The notes beneath the pieces are model-generated. The model made no database searches, was not told the origin of the DNA, and saw only the letters and a program-made list of their open reading frames with translations. This document shows positions 8,324-20,946 of a DNA stretch of 64,000 nt, in pieces. This stretch comes from Hippasteria phrygiana (Eukaryota; Echinodermata; Asteroidea; Valvatida; Goniasteridae): NCBI GenBank assembly GCA_037893225.1, contig JAZGUH010000720.1, positions 124,001 through 188,000 on the forward strand. Direction: 5' to 3'. Position numbers and translations under genes: made by a program. How positions within the stretch are numbered: the stretch's first letter is position 1; the number at the start of each line of letters is the position of its first letter.

Positions 8324-11146
8324 TTCAGCCGAATGATGGCCGAGATAAGCGAGTATTGTTTTTTTCGAACTGATTTTGTCTGCATTCCCGCATGAGTGTA
8401 CATGCTATACAATGGACTAGCCGAGAACCCCACCACCAAAGAGGGCGTTTTTCGGTCTGACGTTGAACGAAACTGAGCACAATCTTGATACTGATGGAAA
8501 GAGGGACTCATCAGCAACATCCAGACCAATCCCCAGCTCCTCAGACCCAAGTTCAGCCAAATGATGGCCGAGATAAGCGAGTAGGTTTTTTAAACAAATT
8601 TTATTCCAGTCCCGCATAAGTGCAATTGCTATACAATAGACTAGCCGAGACCCCCACCACGCAACTTGGGCCCCAGATGAGGGCGTTTTTCGGTCTGACA
8701 TTGAACGAAATTGCGCACAATCTTGATACTGTTGGAAAGAGGGACTCCTCAGCAACATCCATACCAATTTCCAGCTCCGCAGGCCCAAGTTCAGCCAAAT
8801 GATGGCCGAGATAAGCGAGTATTGCTTTTTTCGAACTGATTTTGTCTGCATTCCCGCATGAGTGCACATGCTATACAATGGACTAGCCGAGAACCCCACC
8901 ACCAAAGAGGGCGTTTTTCGGTCTGACGTTGAACGAAACTGAGCACAATCTTGATACTGATGGAAAGAGGGACTCATCAGCAACATCCAGACCAATCCCC
9001 AGCTCCTCAGACCCAAGTTCAGCCAAATGATGGCCGAGATAAGCGAGTAGGTTTTTTAAACAAATTTTATTCCAGTCCCGCATAAGTGCAATTGCTATAC
9101 AATAGACTAGCCGAGACCCCCACCACGCAACTTAAACCCCAAATGAGGGCGTTTTTCGGTCTGACATTGAACGAAATTGCGCACAATCTTGATACTGTTG
9201 GAAAGAGGGACTCCTCAGCAACATCCAGACCAATCTCCAGCTCCTCAGACCCAAGTTCAGCCAAATGATGGCCGAGATAAGCGAGTAGATTTTTCAAACC
9301 AATTTGACTCATTTCCCGCATAAGTGCACATGCTATACAATGGACTAGCCGAAACCCCCACCACGCAACTTGGGCCCCAAATGAGGGTGTTTTTCGGTCT
9401 GACATTGAACGAAATTGGGCACAATCTTGATACTGTTGGGAAGAGGGACTCCTCAGCAACATCCATACCAATTTCCAGCTCCGCAGGCCCAAGTTCAGCC
9501 AAATGATGGCCGAGATAAGCGAGAAGTTTTTTTTTTCGAACTGATTTTGTCTGCATTCCCGCATGAGTGTACATGCTATACAATGGACTAGCCGAGAACC
9601 CCACCACCAAAGAGGGCGTTTTTCGGGCTGACGTTGAACGAAACTGCGCACATACTTAATACTGATGGAAAGAGGGACTCATCAGCAACATCCAGACCAA
9701 TCCCCAGCTCCTCAGACCCAAGTTCAGCCGAATGATAGCCGAAATAGGCGAGTATGTTTTTCGAAAGAATTTGTCTGCATTCCCGCATAAGTGCACATGC
9801 TATACAATTGACTAGCCGAAACCCCCACCACGCAACTTGGGCCCCAAATGAGGGCGTTTTTCGGTCTGACATTGAACGAAATTGGGCACAATCTTGATAC
9901 TGTTGGAAAGAGGGACTCATTAGCAACATCCAAACCAATCACCAGCTCCTCAGACCTCATTTCAGCCGAATGATGGCGGACATAAGCGAGTAGGTTTTTC
10001 GAACTAATTTGTCTGCATTCCCGCTTAAGTGCACATGCTATACAATGGACTAGCGGAAACCTCCCCACCCCCCCCCCCCCCCAACGCAACTTGGGCCCCA
10101 AATTAAGGCGTTTTTCGATCTGATGTTGAACGAAATTGCGCACAATATTGATACTGTTGGAAAGAGGGACTCCTCAGCAACATCCCGACCAAATTCCAGC
10201 TCCTCAGACGCCAGTTCAGCCGAATGATGGCCGAGATAAGCGAGTATTGTTTTTTTCGAACTGATTTTGTCTGCATTCCCGCATGAGTGTACATGCTATA
10301 CAATGGACTAGCCGAGAACCCCACCACCAAAGAGGGCGTTTTTCGGTCTGACGTTGAACGAAACTGAGCACAATCTTGATACTGATGGAAAGAGGGACTC
10401 ATCAGCAACATCCAGACCAATCCCCAGCTCCTCAGACCCAAGTTCAGCCAAATGATGGCCGAGATAAGCGAGTAGGTTTTTTAAACACATTTTATTCCAG
10501 TCCCGCATAAGTGCAATTGCTATACAATAGACTAGCCGAGACCCCCACCACGCAACTTGGGCCCCAAATGAGGGCGTTTTTCGGTCTGACATTGAACGAA
10601 ATTGGGCACAATCTTGATACTGTTGGAAAGAGGGACTCCTCAGCAACATCCATACCAATTTCCAGCTCCGCAGGCCCAAGTTCAGCCAAATGATGGCCGA
10701 GATAAGCGAGTATTGCTTTTTTCGAACTGATTTTGTCTGCATTCCCGCATGAGTGCACATGCTATACAATGGACTAGCCGAGAACCCCACCACCAAAGAG
10801 GGCGTTTTTCGGTCTGACGTTGAACGAAACTGAGCACAATCTTGATACTGATGGAAAGAGGGACTCATCAGCAACATCCAGACCAATCCCCAGCTCCTCA
10901 GACCCAAGTTCAGCCAAATGATGGCCGAGATAAGCGAGTAGGTTTTTTAAACAAATTTTATTCCAGTCCCGCATAAGTGCAATTGCTATACAATAGACTA
11001 GCCGAGACCCCCACCACGCAACTTAAACCCCAAATGAGGGCGTTTTTCGGTCTGACATTGAACGAAATTGCGCACAATCTTGATACTGTTGGAAAGAGGG
11101 ACTCCTCAGCAACATCCATACCAATTTCCAGCTCCGCAGGCCCAAG
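8324..11146. repeat. 1891-bp higher-order repeat, one and a half copies
   Basis: Copy 1 is 8324-10214, with monomers 228-238-228-238-238-229-238-254. Copy 2 starts at 10215 with 228-238-228-238 and then diverges in order. The last three monomers of copy 1 resemble the end of the 1201-bp repeat, so the larger unit was partly built from the smaller. Confidence 0.75.
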
Positions 11147-12922
11147 TTCAGCCAAATGATGGCCGAGATAAGCGAGTAGTTTTTTTTCGAACTGATTTTG
11201 TCTGCATTCCCGCATGAGTGTACATGCTATACAATGGACTAGCCGAGAACCCCAACACCAAAGAGGGCGTTTTTCGGTCTGACGTTGAACGAAACTGCGC
11301 ACAATCTTGAAACTGATGGAAAGAGGGACTCATCAGCAACATCCAGACCAATCCCCAGCTCCTCAGACCCAAGTTCAGCCGAATGATAGCCGAAATAGGC
11401 GAGTATGTTTTTCGAAAGAATTTGTCTGCATTCCCGCACAAGTGCACATGCTATACAATGCACTAGCCGAGACCCCCACTACGCAACTTTGGCCCCAAAT
11501 GAGGGCCTTTTTCGGTCTGACATTAAACGAAATTGCGCACAATCTTGATACTGTTGGAAAGAGGGACTCCTCAGCAACATCCCGACCAATTTCCAGCTCC
11601 ACAGACGCTAGTTCAGCCGAGTGATGGCCGAGATAAGCGAGTATTTTTTTTGGAACGAATTTTTCTGCATTCCCGCAAAAGTGCACATGCCATACAATGG
11701 ACTAGACGAGACCCCCACCACGCAACTTTGGCCCCAAATGAGGACGTTTTTCGATCTGATATTGAACAAAATTGCGCACAATCTGGATAATGTTGGAAAG
11801 AGGGACTCCTCAGCAACATCCATACCAATTTCCAGCTCCGCAGGCCCAAGTTCAGCCAAATGATGGCCGAGATAAGCGAGTAGTTATTTTTCCGAGCTGA
11901 TTTTGTCTGCATTCCCGCATGAGTGTACATGCTATACAATGGACTAGCCGAGAACCCCACCACCAAAGAGGGCGTTTTTCGGTCTGACGTTGAACGAAAC
12001 TGAGCACAATCTTGATACTGATGGAAAGAGGGACTCATCAGCAACATCCAGACCAATCCCCAGCTCCTCAGACCCAAGTTCAGCCAAATGATGGCCGAGA
12101 TAAGCGAGTAGGTTTTTTAAACAAATTTTATTCCATTCCCGCATAAGTGCAATTGCTATACAATGGACTAACCGAGACCCCCACCACGCAACTTAAACCC
12201 CAAATGAGGGCGTTTTTCGGTCTGACATTGAACGAAATTGCGCACAATCTTGATACTGTTGGAAAGAGGGACTCCTCAGCAACATCCATACCAATTTCCA
12301 GCTCCGCAGGCCCAAGTTCAGCCAAATGATGGCCGAGATAAGCGAGTAGTTTTTTTTCGAACTGATTTTGTCTGCATTCCCGCATGAGTGTACATGCTAG
12401 ACAATGGACTAGCCGAGAACCCCACCACCAAAGAGGGCGTTTTTCGGTCTGACGTTGAACGAAACTGAGCACAATCTTGATACTGATGGAAAGAGGGACT
12501 CATCAGCAACATCCAGACCAATCCCCAGCTCCTCAGACCCAAGTTCAGCCGAATGATAGCCGAAATAGGCGAGTAAAATTTTCGAACTGATTTTTTTCTG
12601 CATTCCTGCATGAGTGTACATGCTATACAATGGACTAGCCGAGACCCCCACCACGCAACTTGGGCCCCAAATGAGGGTGTTTTTCGGTCTGACGTTGAAC
12701 AAAATTGCGCACAGTCTTGATACTGTTGGAAAGAGGGACTCCTCAGCAACATCCATACCAATTTCCAGCTCCGCAGGCCCAAGTTCAGCCAAATGATGGC
12801 CGAGATAAGCGAGTATTTTTTTTTCGAACTGATTTTGTCTGCATTCCCGCATGAGTGTACATGCTATACAATGGACTAGCCGAGAACCCCACACCAAAGA
12901 GGGCGTTTTTCGGTCTGACGTT
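11147..12922. repeat. Irregular satellite monomers left of the second LINE
   Basis: Monomers start at 11147, 11374, 11612, 11851, 12079, 12317, 12544 and 12784, alternating classes A and B without a clean higher-order period. The last monomer is split by the LINE insertion at about 12922. Confidence 0.8.
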
Positions 12923-12940
12923 TATTTATTTATTTATTAC
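12923..12940 (-). repeat. (TAAA)n 3' tail of LINE-2
   Basis: Reads TTATTTATTTATTTATTAC on the plus strand, that is AATAAATAAATAA on the element's strand. It lies directly against the satellite sequence 'ctgacgtt'. Confidence 0.85.
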
Positions 12941-13252
12941 ATTCCTTTACCCAGGGTATGCCCAAACAGTTTAAAACTAGTTTCCATTGGGGCCCTGCAT
13001 ATTATTAGTTAAAACTGAATATTTACACATTCATACAAAATATTTAAACAAATACAATAATGTTTACACAAATATATCAATTTTCTGTTAACTTTTCAAC
13101 TCTCCAGAAGCCTATTCCTGATATACGAGATGGGCGAAAAACCCGCGAAAAAACCTTCAAGGGTGAAAAACAAGGGGAAATTCCCATCCGGCTCCAAAGT
13201 ATTTTGGCAACCAAGTTTATAACTCCGCAGATCAGCGTAAATGACAGAAATA
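12941..13252 (-). other. 3' untranslated region of LINE-2
   Basis: Non-coding sequence between the stop codon of the polyprotein and the TAAA tail. No open frame of note. The small plus-strand ORF at 13060-13287 overlaps it and has no recognisable domain. Confidence 0.7.
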
Positions 13253-14064
13253 TCACTGATAGATGGCTTTACGTAGGTCCGATTTAAATGTACTTAAGGA
13301 GTTTATGGTTCTCATTTGTTCAGGCAGATTATTCCATATACTGGCACCACTCACAGCGAAACTTGTCACGTAGCATTCCTTTTTGGCGAAAGGAACTTTC
13401 AGTGCCATTTGGGTCGATTGTCGTGTTTCACGAATCACTGTAAGTGGCGTGAACAGATTTGTCATGTACAAAGGAGTCATTTTGTTAAGGCTTTTGAAAA
13501 CAAAGATAGCCTTTTTGGACTGAACTCTTTCTTTAAAAGGAATCCAATTTAGTCTGGCAAACATATCAGCTGAGGGGGTGAGGGAGGTACATTTAAGGAT
13601 TATCCGTGCGGCTCTTTTGAGACATTTGTTGAGGGTATTGTCGTGAGATATGTACCTTCCTCCCCACACCGTACTGCAATACTCTAAAGATGGCATAACT
13701 AAACTTACAAAGAGTGTGTGCAGGCTGCTTTGGGGAACGTAATCACGAATTCTGTTTAACACACCCAATTTAGACGAAACAGTCTTCCTTACGTATTCAA
13801 CATGTGTACCCCAACTTAATGTTTCATCAACAACTACACCCAAGCATTTACAATATTTCACTTTTTCGATAACCTTATCAGCAATGCACACGTTCAGGTC
13901 GACGTTGGATATTTTCTGCCTTGAACCAATAAGCATACATTTGGTTTTGTTGGCATTTAATGCTAGTTTGTTTCTTAGGCACCAGTTGTGAATACTAGCA
14001 AGAGCTACATTTAAGTTCCTTTCTATTTCGTTAATACTAGAGGAGCTACACGTTAACGTGGAGT
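13253..14064 (-). pseudogene. LINE-2 fragment: reverse transcriptase thumb and C-terminal domain
   Basis: The continuation after the frameshift reads TLTCSSSSINEIERNLN, then LRNKLALNANKTKCMLIG (RT thumb K motif), CKCLGVVVDETLSWGTHV, LFVSLVMPSLEYCSTVWGG, KCLKRAARIIL and RLNWIPFKERVQSKKAIFVFK. It ends in the FAVSGASIWNNLPEQMRT, SLSTFKSDLRKAIYQ segment that closes CR1/L2-type polyproteins. The frame is open for 268 codons from 14056 to the stop at 13253. The Met used by a naive ORF caller (14104) is in the wrong frame for the upstream protein. Confidence 0.8.
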
Positions 14065-16024
14065 ATCTGCATACATAAATAAATTGCAATTTTGTGGTAT
14101 ACAAGATGGAAAATCACTACTATAAACAATGAATAAAAGTGGCCCTAAGATCGACCCTTGTGGAACGCCTATGTCTATGGGCAAGACCTTCGATATTGTG
14201 CCCTTAATATTTACAGACTGACTACGACCGCCTAGGTACGACTTAAACCAATTAATTACAGAAGATGACAAATTCAGCTTCTTCAATTTGCCTAGTAGGA
14301 TTACATGATCCACACAATCAAAAGCTTTACTGAGATCTATGAACACGCTACCTGTAACTTTACCTTGCTCCATAGCCTCAAAACACTTGTTTGTTAAATC
14401 GTGTAGAGTGCTTTCAGTTGAGTGTAAGGGTCTAAATCCCGATTGGCAACTAGGTAACAAATTGTTATCATCGAGGTAGTTATATACTGCCGAGTGCACC
14501 CATCTTTCTAGAATCTTAGAGATAATTGGCAGTATAGAAATAGGCCGATAATTACTTGTGCTACATTTATCTCCTCCCTTGTGAATTGGTGTTACCAAGG
14601 CGTGTTTCCAATCTTTAGGGTATTGCTCGCATCTTATGGAGAGGTTAAAAATATAAGTTAAAGATTTAGTAATATAAGGGGAAGCAATTTTAATCATTTT
14701 AACACTGATGCCATCCGGACCTGTTGCTTTCCCAACCGACATGGATGATATTTGCTTTTGAACGAACTCTTCTGTAATATTAGGTACAGTGCATTCTTCA
14801 AGTTCATCCAGAGAATCAACGATAGAGGCGTAGGTATCATTGTTTTCAAGTTCGCCCGATGGGCAATTTCTAGCTGTACGTTTTCCTATTGTAGAAAAGT
14901 GTTCATTTAATGTATCAGCAATGTCAGTGGGATCGTCAATATTTTCTCCATTTGGGGAAGTGATAGAATTTGGAGCAATTTTCTGTTTCTTAGGAAGTAC
15001 CTCCTTTAGCTTTTTCCATAGCATAGATGAATTGCTTTTATTTTCTTCTATGGCTGATGTATAGTATTCACTCTTCTTAGTGCGGATTTTATTAGTTACA
15101 TTGTTCCGCAGCTTTTTGTAAGAGTCCCAATCGATCTGTGAGCCTGAGCGTTTTGCGATTTTGTGTGCACGATCCCGCTGTCTCATAAGTTTAAGAATTT
15201 CGCAATCGAGCCAAGGTAAAGAGGCACCCCGAATACGTTTAGTTTTGATTGGTGCATGAAAGTTAATAATACTCATAAATATGGAGTGCCATTTGCACCA
15301 CGCTTCATCAACATCATAAGAGTCTAGTACATCTTGCCATGGTGCATTAAGGAGGTCGTCTTTAAATGCATCATTGTCTATATTTGTAAGACATCGAAAG
15401 TTTATTGAGCGACCTTTAATTTTTGGTGTTTTCCAACTATGTTGACCATAAACAAGATAATGGTCACTGATTAGGACTGGTAATACACCACATTCCTTTA
15501 TTAGCTCTGGATGGGAGCTAAAAATGAGATCGATTATTGTTTGAGTGGACTCGGTGACCCGTGTTGAGTCATGTATGAGTTGCGCCAATTGGAATAAACC
15601 AAAACAAGAAATAATTGGGTTTGAGTTCATACTATCATCGTCAACTGAAACATCATAATTAAAGTCCCCAGTTGCAATAATTTCTTTACATTCACAGGAG
15701 GCCTTATTAATAATATCACTTAGTTTATCAATGAATTCAACAGAGCTTGAAGGTGGCCTATAAATAGAACTAATAAGCACAGGCTGTCTTTGTTTACACT
15801 TAATTTCAACCCATATGCACTCGACATCATCTGTTTCAAGATCCTCACGACGAGTGAAAGTTAAATTGTTTCGGATGTACATGGCAACCCCACCACCATG
15901 TCGGTTCCTGTGTTTTCTGACAATGGAAAAATTTGGTAATGTGATTTTATCGTCGGAGATTGAGGCATTGCAGAAAGTTTCATTTAGACAGATGATATCA
16001 AATGGATTTGTAGACATTAAAATT
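14053..16024 (-). pseudogene. LINE-2 fragment: endonuclease and reverse transcriptase up to a broken YxDD
   Basis: The open frame of 663 codons starts at 16044, but its first seven residues come from the satellite. The element begins at about residue 8. Endonuclease signs are CLNETF (catalytic Glu, residue 22), ATGDFNYD (126-129) and SDHY (193-195). The first strand of the domain is missing. The RT follows with KATGPDGIS, NYRPISILPIISKILE, SGFRPLHST, FIDLSKAFDCVDH (about 568-580) and GVPQGSILGPLLF (about 626). It ends with MYAD, then TPR and a stop. Only 8 bases lie between the first Asp codon (14067-14065) and the resumed frame at 14056, and the second catalytic Asp is not encoded. Confidence 0.85.
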
Positions 16025-19000
16025 TTGAACGAAACTGCGCACAATCTTGATACTGATGGAAAAAGGGACTCATCAGCAACATCCAGACCAATCCCCAGCT
16101 CCTCAGACCCAAGTTCAGCCGAATGATGGCCGAGATAAGCGAGTATTTTTTTTGAACTGATTTTTTCTGCATTCCCGCATGAGTGTACATGCTATACAAT
16201 GGACTAGCCGAGACCCCCACCACGCAACTTGGGCCCCAAATGAGGACGTTTTTCGATCTGATGTTGAACAAAATTGCGCACAATCTGGATACTGTTGGAA
16301 AGAGGGACTCATTAGCAACATCTAAACAAATCTCCAGCTCCTCAGACCTGAGTTCAGCTGAATGATGGCGGACATAAGCGAGTAGGTTTTTTGAACACAT
16401 TTGTCTGCATTCTAGCTTAAGTGCACAAGCTATACAATGGACTAGCCGAACCCCCCCCCCCCCCTCCCACGCAACTTGGGCCCCAAATTACGGCGTTTTT
16501 CGATCTGATGTTGAACGAAATTGCGCACAATCTTGATACTGTTGGAAAGAGGGACTCCTCAGCAACATCCATACCAATTTCCAGCTCCACAGACGCCAGT
16601 TCAGCCGAGTGATGGCCGAGATAAGCGAGTATTTTTTTTTCGAACTGATTTTTTCTGCATTCCTGCATGAGTGTACATGCTATACAATGGACTAGCCGAG
16701 AACCCCCACCACCAAAGAGGGCGTTTTTCGGTCTGACGTTGAACGAAACTGCACACAATCTTGATACTGATGGAAAGAGGGACTCATCAGCAACATCCAT
16801 ACCAATCCCCAGCTCCTCAGACCCAAGTTCAGCCAAATGATGGCCGAGATAAGCGAGTACGTTTTTTTAAACTAATTTCATTCCATTCCCGCATAAGTGC
16901 AATTGCTATACAATGGACTAGCCGAGACCCCCACCACGCAACTTAAACCCCAAATGAGGGCAGTTTTCGGTCTGACATTGAAAGAAATTGCGCACAATCT
17001 TGATACTGTTGGAAAGAGGGACTCCTCAGCAACATCCATACCAATTTCCAGCACCACAGACGCCAGTTCAGCAGAATGATGGCCGAGATAAGCGAGTATT
17101 TTTTTTCAAACTGATTTTTTTTGCATTCCCGCAAAAGTGTACATGCTATACAATGGACCAGCCGAGACCCCCACCACGCAACTTGGGCCCCAAATGAGGA
17201 CGTTTTTCGGTCTGACGTTGAACAAAATTGCGCACAATCATGATACTGATTGAAAGAGGGACTCATCAGCAACATCCAGACCAATCTCCAGCTCCTAAGA
17301 CCCAAGTTCAGCCAAATGATGGCCGAGATAAGCGAGTAGGTTTTTCAAACCAATTTGTCTCCATTCCCGCATAAGTGCACATGCTATACAATGGACCAGC
17401 CGAGACCACCACCACGCAACTTGGGCCCCAAATGAGAGCGTTTTTCGGTCTAACATTGAACGAAATTGCGCACAATCTTGATACTGATGGAAAGAGGGAC
17501 TCCTCAGCAACATCCAGACCAATTTCCAGCTCCGCAGGCCCAAGTTCAGCCAAATGATGGCCGAGATAAGCGAGTAGTATTTTTCGAACTGATTTTTGTC
17601 TGCATTTTCGCATGAGTGTACATGCTATACAATGGACTAGCCGAGCCCCCCCCCCCCCCCCCCCCCCCCCCATGCAACTTGGGCCCCAAATGAGGGCCCC
17701 AAATGAGGGCGTTTTTCGGTATGACGTTGAACGAAACTGCGCACAATCTTGATACTGATGGAAAGAGGGACTCCTCAGCAACATCCCGACCAATTTCCAG
17801 CTCCACAGACAGACCCCAGGTTAGCCGAATGATGGCCGAGACAAGCGAGTAGATTTTTCGAACGAATTTTTCTGCATTCCCGCAAAAGTGCACATGCTAT
17901 ACAATGGACTAGCCGAGACCCCCTCCACGCAACTTGGGCCCCAAATGAGGACGTTTTTCGATCTGATGTTGAACAAAATTGCGCACAATCTGGATACTGT
18001 TGGAAAGAGGGACTCATTAGCAACATCTAAACAAATCTCCAGCTCCTCAGACCTCAGTTCAGCTAAATGATGGCGGACATAAGCGAGTAGGTTTTTTGAA
18101 CTAATTTTTCTGCATTCTAGCTTAAGTGCACCAGCTATACAATGGACTAGCCGAACCCCCCCCCCCCCCCCCCCACGCAACTTGGGCCCGAAATTAGGGC
18201 GTTTTTCGATCTGATGTTGAACGAAATTGCGCACAATCTTGATACTGTTGGAAAGAGGGACTCCTCAGCAACATCCAGAACAATCTCCAGCTCCTCAGAC
18301 CCAAGTTCAGCCGAATGATGGCCGAAATAGGCGAGTATGTTTTTTGAAAGAATTTGTCTGCATTCCCGCATAAGTGCACATGCTATACAATGCACTAGCC
18401 GAGACCCCAACCACGCAACTTGGGCCCCAAATGATGGCGTTTTTCGGTCTGACATTGAACAAAATTGCGCACAATCTTGATACTGTTGGAAAGAGGGACT
18501 CCTCAACAACATCCAGACCAATTTCCAGCTCCACAGACGCCAGTTCAGCCGAGTGATGGCCGAGATAAGCGAGTATTTCTTTTTCGAACTGAATTTTTCT
18601 GCATTCCTGCATGAGTGTACGTGCTATACAATGGACTAGCCGAGACCCCCACCACGCAACTTGGGCCCCAAATGAGGGTATTTTTCGGTCTGACGTTGAA
18701 CAAAATTGCGCACAATCTTGATACTGATTGAAAGAGGGACTCATCAGCAACATCCAGACCAATTTCCAGCTCCACAGACCCCAGGTTAGCCGAATGATGG
18801 CCGAGACAAGCGAGTAAGTTTTTCGAACGAATTTGTCTGCATTCCCGCAAAAGTGCACATGCTATACAATGGACTAGCCACGACCCCCACCACGCAACTT
18901 GGGCCCCAAATGAGGACGCTTTTCGATCTGATGTTGAACAAAATTGCGCACAATCTTGATAATGTTGGAAAGAGGGACTCCTCAGCAACATCCATACCAA

Positions 19001-20946
19001 TTTCCAGCTCCGCATGCCCAAGTTCAGCCAAATGATGGCCGAGATAAGCGAGTAGTTTTTTTCCGAACTGATTTTGTCTGCATTCCCGCATGAGTGTACA
19101 TGCTATACAATGGACTAGCCGAGACCCCCACCATGCAACTTGGGCCCCAAATGAGGGCGTTTTTCGGTCTGACATTGAACGAAATTGCGCACAATCTTGA
19201 TACTGTTGGAAAGAGGGACTCTTCAGCAACAACCATACCAATTTCCAACTCCGCAGGCCCAAGTTCAGCCAAATGATGGCCGAGATAAGCGAGTATATTT
19301 TTTTCCAAACTGATTTTGTCTGCATTCCCGCATGAGTGTACATGCTATTAAATGGACAAGCCGAGACCCCCACCACGGAACTTGGGCCCCAAATGAGGGC
19401 GTTTTTCGGTCTGACGTTGAACGAAACTGCGCACAATCTTGATACTGATGGAAAGAGGGACTCATCAGCAACATCCAGACCAATCCCCAGCTCCTCAGAC
19501 CCAAGTTCAGCCAAATGATGGCCGAGATAAGCGAGTAGGTTTTTTAAACTGATTTTTTCTGCATTCCCGCATGAGTGTACATGCTATACAATGGACTACC
19601 GAGACCCCCACCACGCAACTTGGGCCCCAAAGGAGGGCGTTTTTCGGTGTGACATTGAACGAAATTGCGCAAAATCTTGATACTGATGGAAAGAGGGACT
19701 CCTCAGCAACATCCCGACCAATTTTCAGCTCCACAGACGCCAGTTCAGCCGAGTGATGGCCGAGATAAGCGAGTATTTTTATTGGAACTGATTTTTTCTG
19801 CATTCCTGCATGAGTGTACATGCTATACAATGGACCAGCCGAGACCCCCACCACGCAACTTGGGCCCCAAATGAGGGTGTTTTTCGGTCTGACGTTGAAC
19901 GAAATTGCGCACAATCTTGATACTGATTGAAAGAGGGACTCATCAGCAACATCCAGACCAATTTCCAGCTCCACAGACCCCAGGTTAGCCGAATTATGGC
20001 CGAGACAAGCGAGTAAGTTTTTCGAACGAACTTTTCTGCATTCCCGCAAAAGTGCACATGCTATACAATGGACTAGACGAGACCCCCACCACGCAACTTG
20101 GGCCCCAAATGAGGACGTTTTTCGATCTGATGTTGAACAAAATGCGCACAATCTGGATACTGTTGGAAAGATGCACTCATTAGCAACATCCAAACCAATC
20201 ACCAGCTCCTCAGACCTCATTTCAGCCGAATGATGGCGGACATAAACGAGTAGGTTTTTCGAACTAACTTTTCTGCATTCCCGCATAAGTGCACATGCTA
20301 TACAATGGACTAGCCGAAACCTCCCCCCCCCCCCCCCCAACGCAACTTGGGCCCCAAATTAAGGCGTTTTTCGATCTGATGTTGAACGAAATTGCACACA
20401 ATCTTGATACTGTTGGAAAGAGGGACTCCTCAGCAACATCCCGACCAATTTCCAGCTCCACAGACGCCAGTTCAGCCGAATGATGGCCGAGATAAGCGAG
20501 TATTTTTTTTCCGAACTGATTTTGTCTGCATTCACGCATGAGTGTACATGCTATACAATGGACTAGCCGAGACCCCCACCACCAAAGAGGGCGTTTTTCG
20601 GTCTGACGTTGAACGAAACTGCGCACAATCTTGATACTGATGGAAAGAGGGACTCATTAGCAACATCCAAACAAATCTCCAGCTCCTCAGACCTCAGTTC
20701 AGCTGAATGATGGCGGACATAAGCGAGTAGGTTTTTTGAACAAATTTTTCTGCATTCTAGCTTAAGTGCACAAGCTATACAATGGACTAGCCGAACCACC
20801 CCCCCCCCCCCCCCCACGCAACTTGGGTCCCAAATTAGGGCGTTTTTCGGTCTGACATTGAACGAAATTGCGCACAATCTTGATACTGTTGGAAAGAGGG
20901 ACTCCTCAGCAACATCCCGACCAATTTCCAGCTCCACAGACGCTAG
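16025..20946. repeat. Irregular, more diverged satellite zone right of LINE-2
   Basis: Monomers 16114 to 20946 carry many private variants, such as 'agttttcggtc', 'catgcaactt' and 'cttttcgatc', and show no clean higher-order period, unlike the centre of the array. Lower homogeneity near an insertion or edge is typical of satellites. Confidence 0.65.
17545..17820. repeat. Longest monomer (276 bp): C26 tract plus 14-bp internal duplication
   Basis: The C tract spans 17646-17671. Just after it 'ggccccaaatgagg' occurs twice in tandem (about 17682-17709). Both changes fall at the site that separates the three monomer classes. Confidence 0.85.

Larger units (their letters stand above)
5920..12922. 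repeat. Satellite array, left block (about 31 monomers of 226-259 bp)
   Basis: Head-to-tail monomers, all in one orientation, located by the anchor ttcagcc. Starts include 5920, 6160, 6398, 6626, 6864, 7121, 7361, 7599, 7827, 8065, 8324, 8552 and 8790. Class A reads 'ccaccacgcaacttgg', class B lacks 13 bases there, and class C carries a C tract there. The first monomer at the LINE junction is not degenerate. The block ends inside a class B monomer where the second LINE is inserted. Confidence 0.95.
12923..16024 (-). mobile_element. 5'-truncated non-LTR retrotransposon (CR1/L2/Jockey-like), LINE-2 of this window
   Basis: On the minus strand the order is partial apurinic endonuclease, reverse transcriptase, C-terminal domain, about 310 bp of 3'UTR and a TAAA-type tail (12923-12940). 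The 5' end lies inside the endonuclease, at about 16024, the usual result of incomplete target-primed reverse transcription. The flanking satellite resumes in the same class B monomer: 12784-12922 plus 16025-16113 is about 228 bases, so there is at most a few bases of target duplication. The RT frame is broken at the catalytic motif, so this copy cannot be autonomous. Confidence 0.9.

Noticed and set aside
15815..16126. Plus-strand ORF crossing the LINE-2/satellite boundary
   Set aside because: Antisense shadow of the endonuclease fused to satellite sequence.
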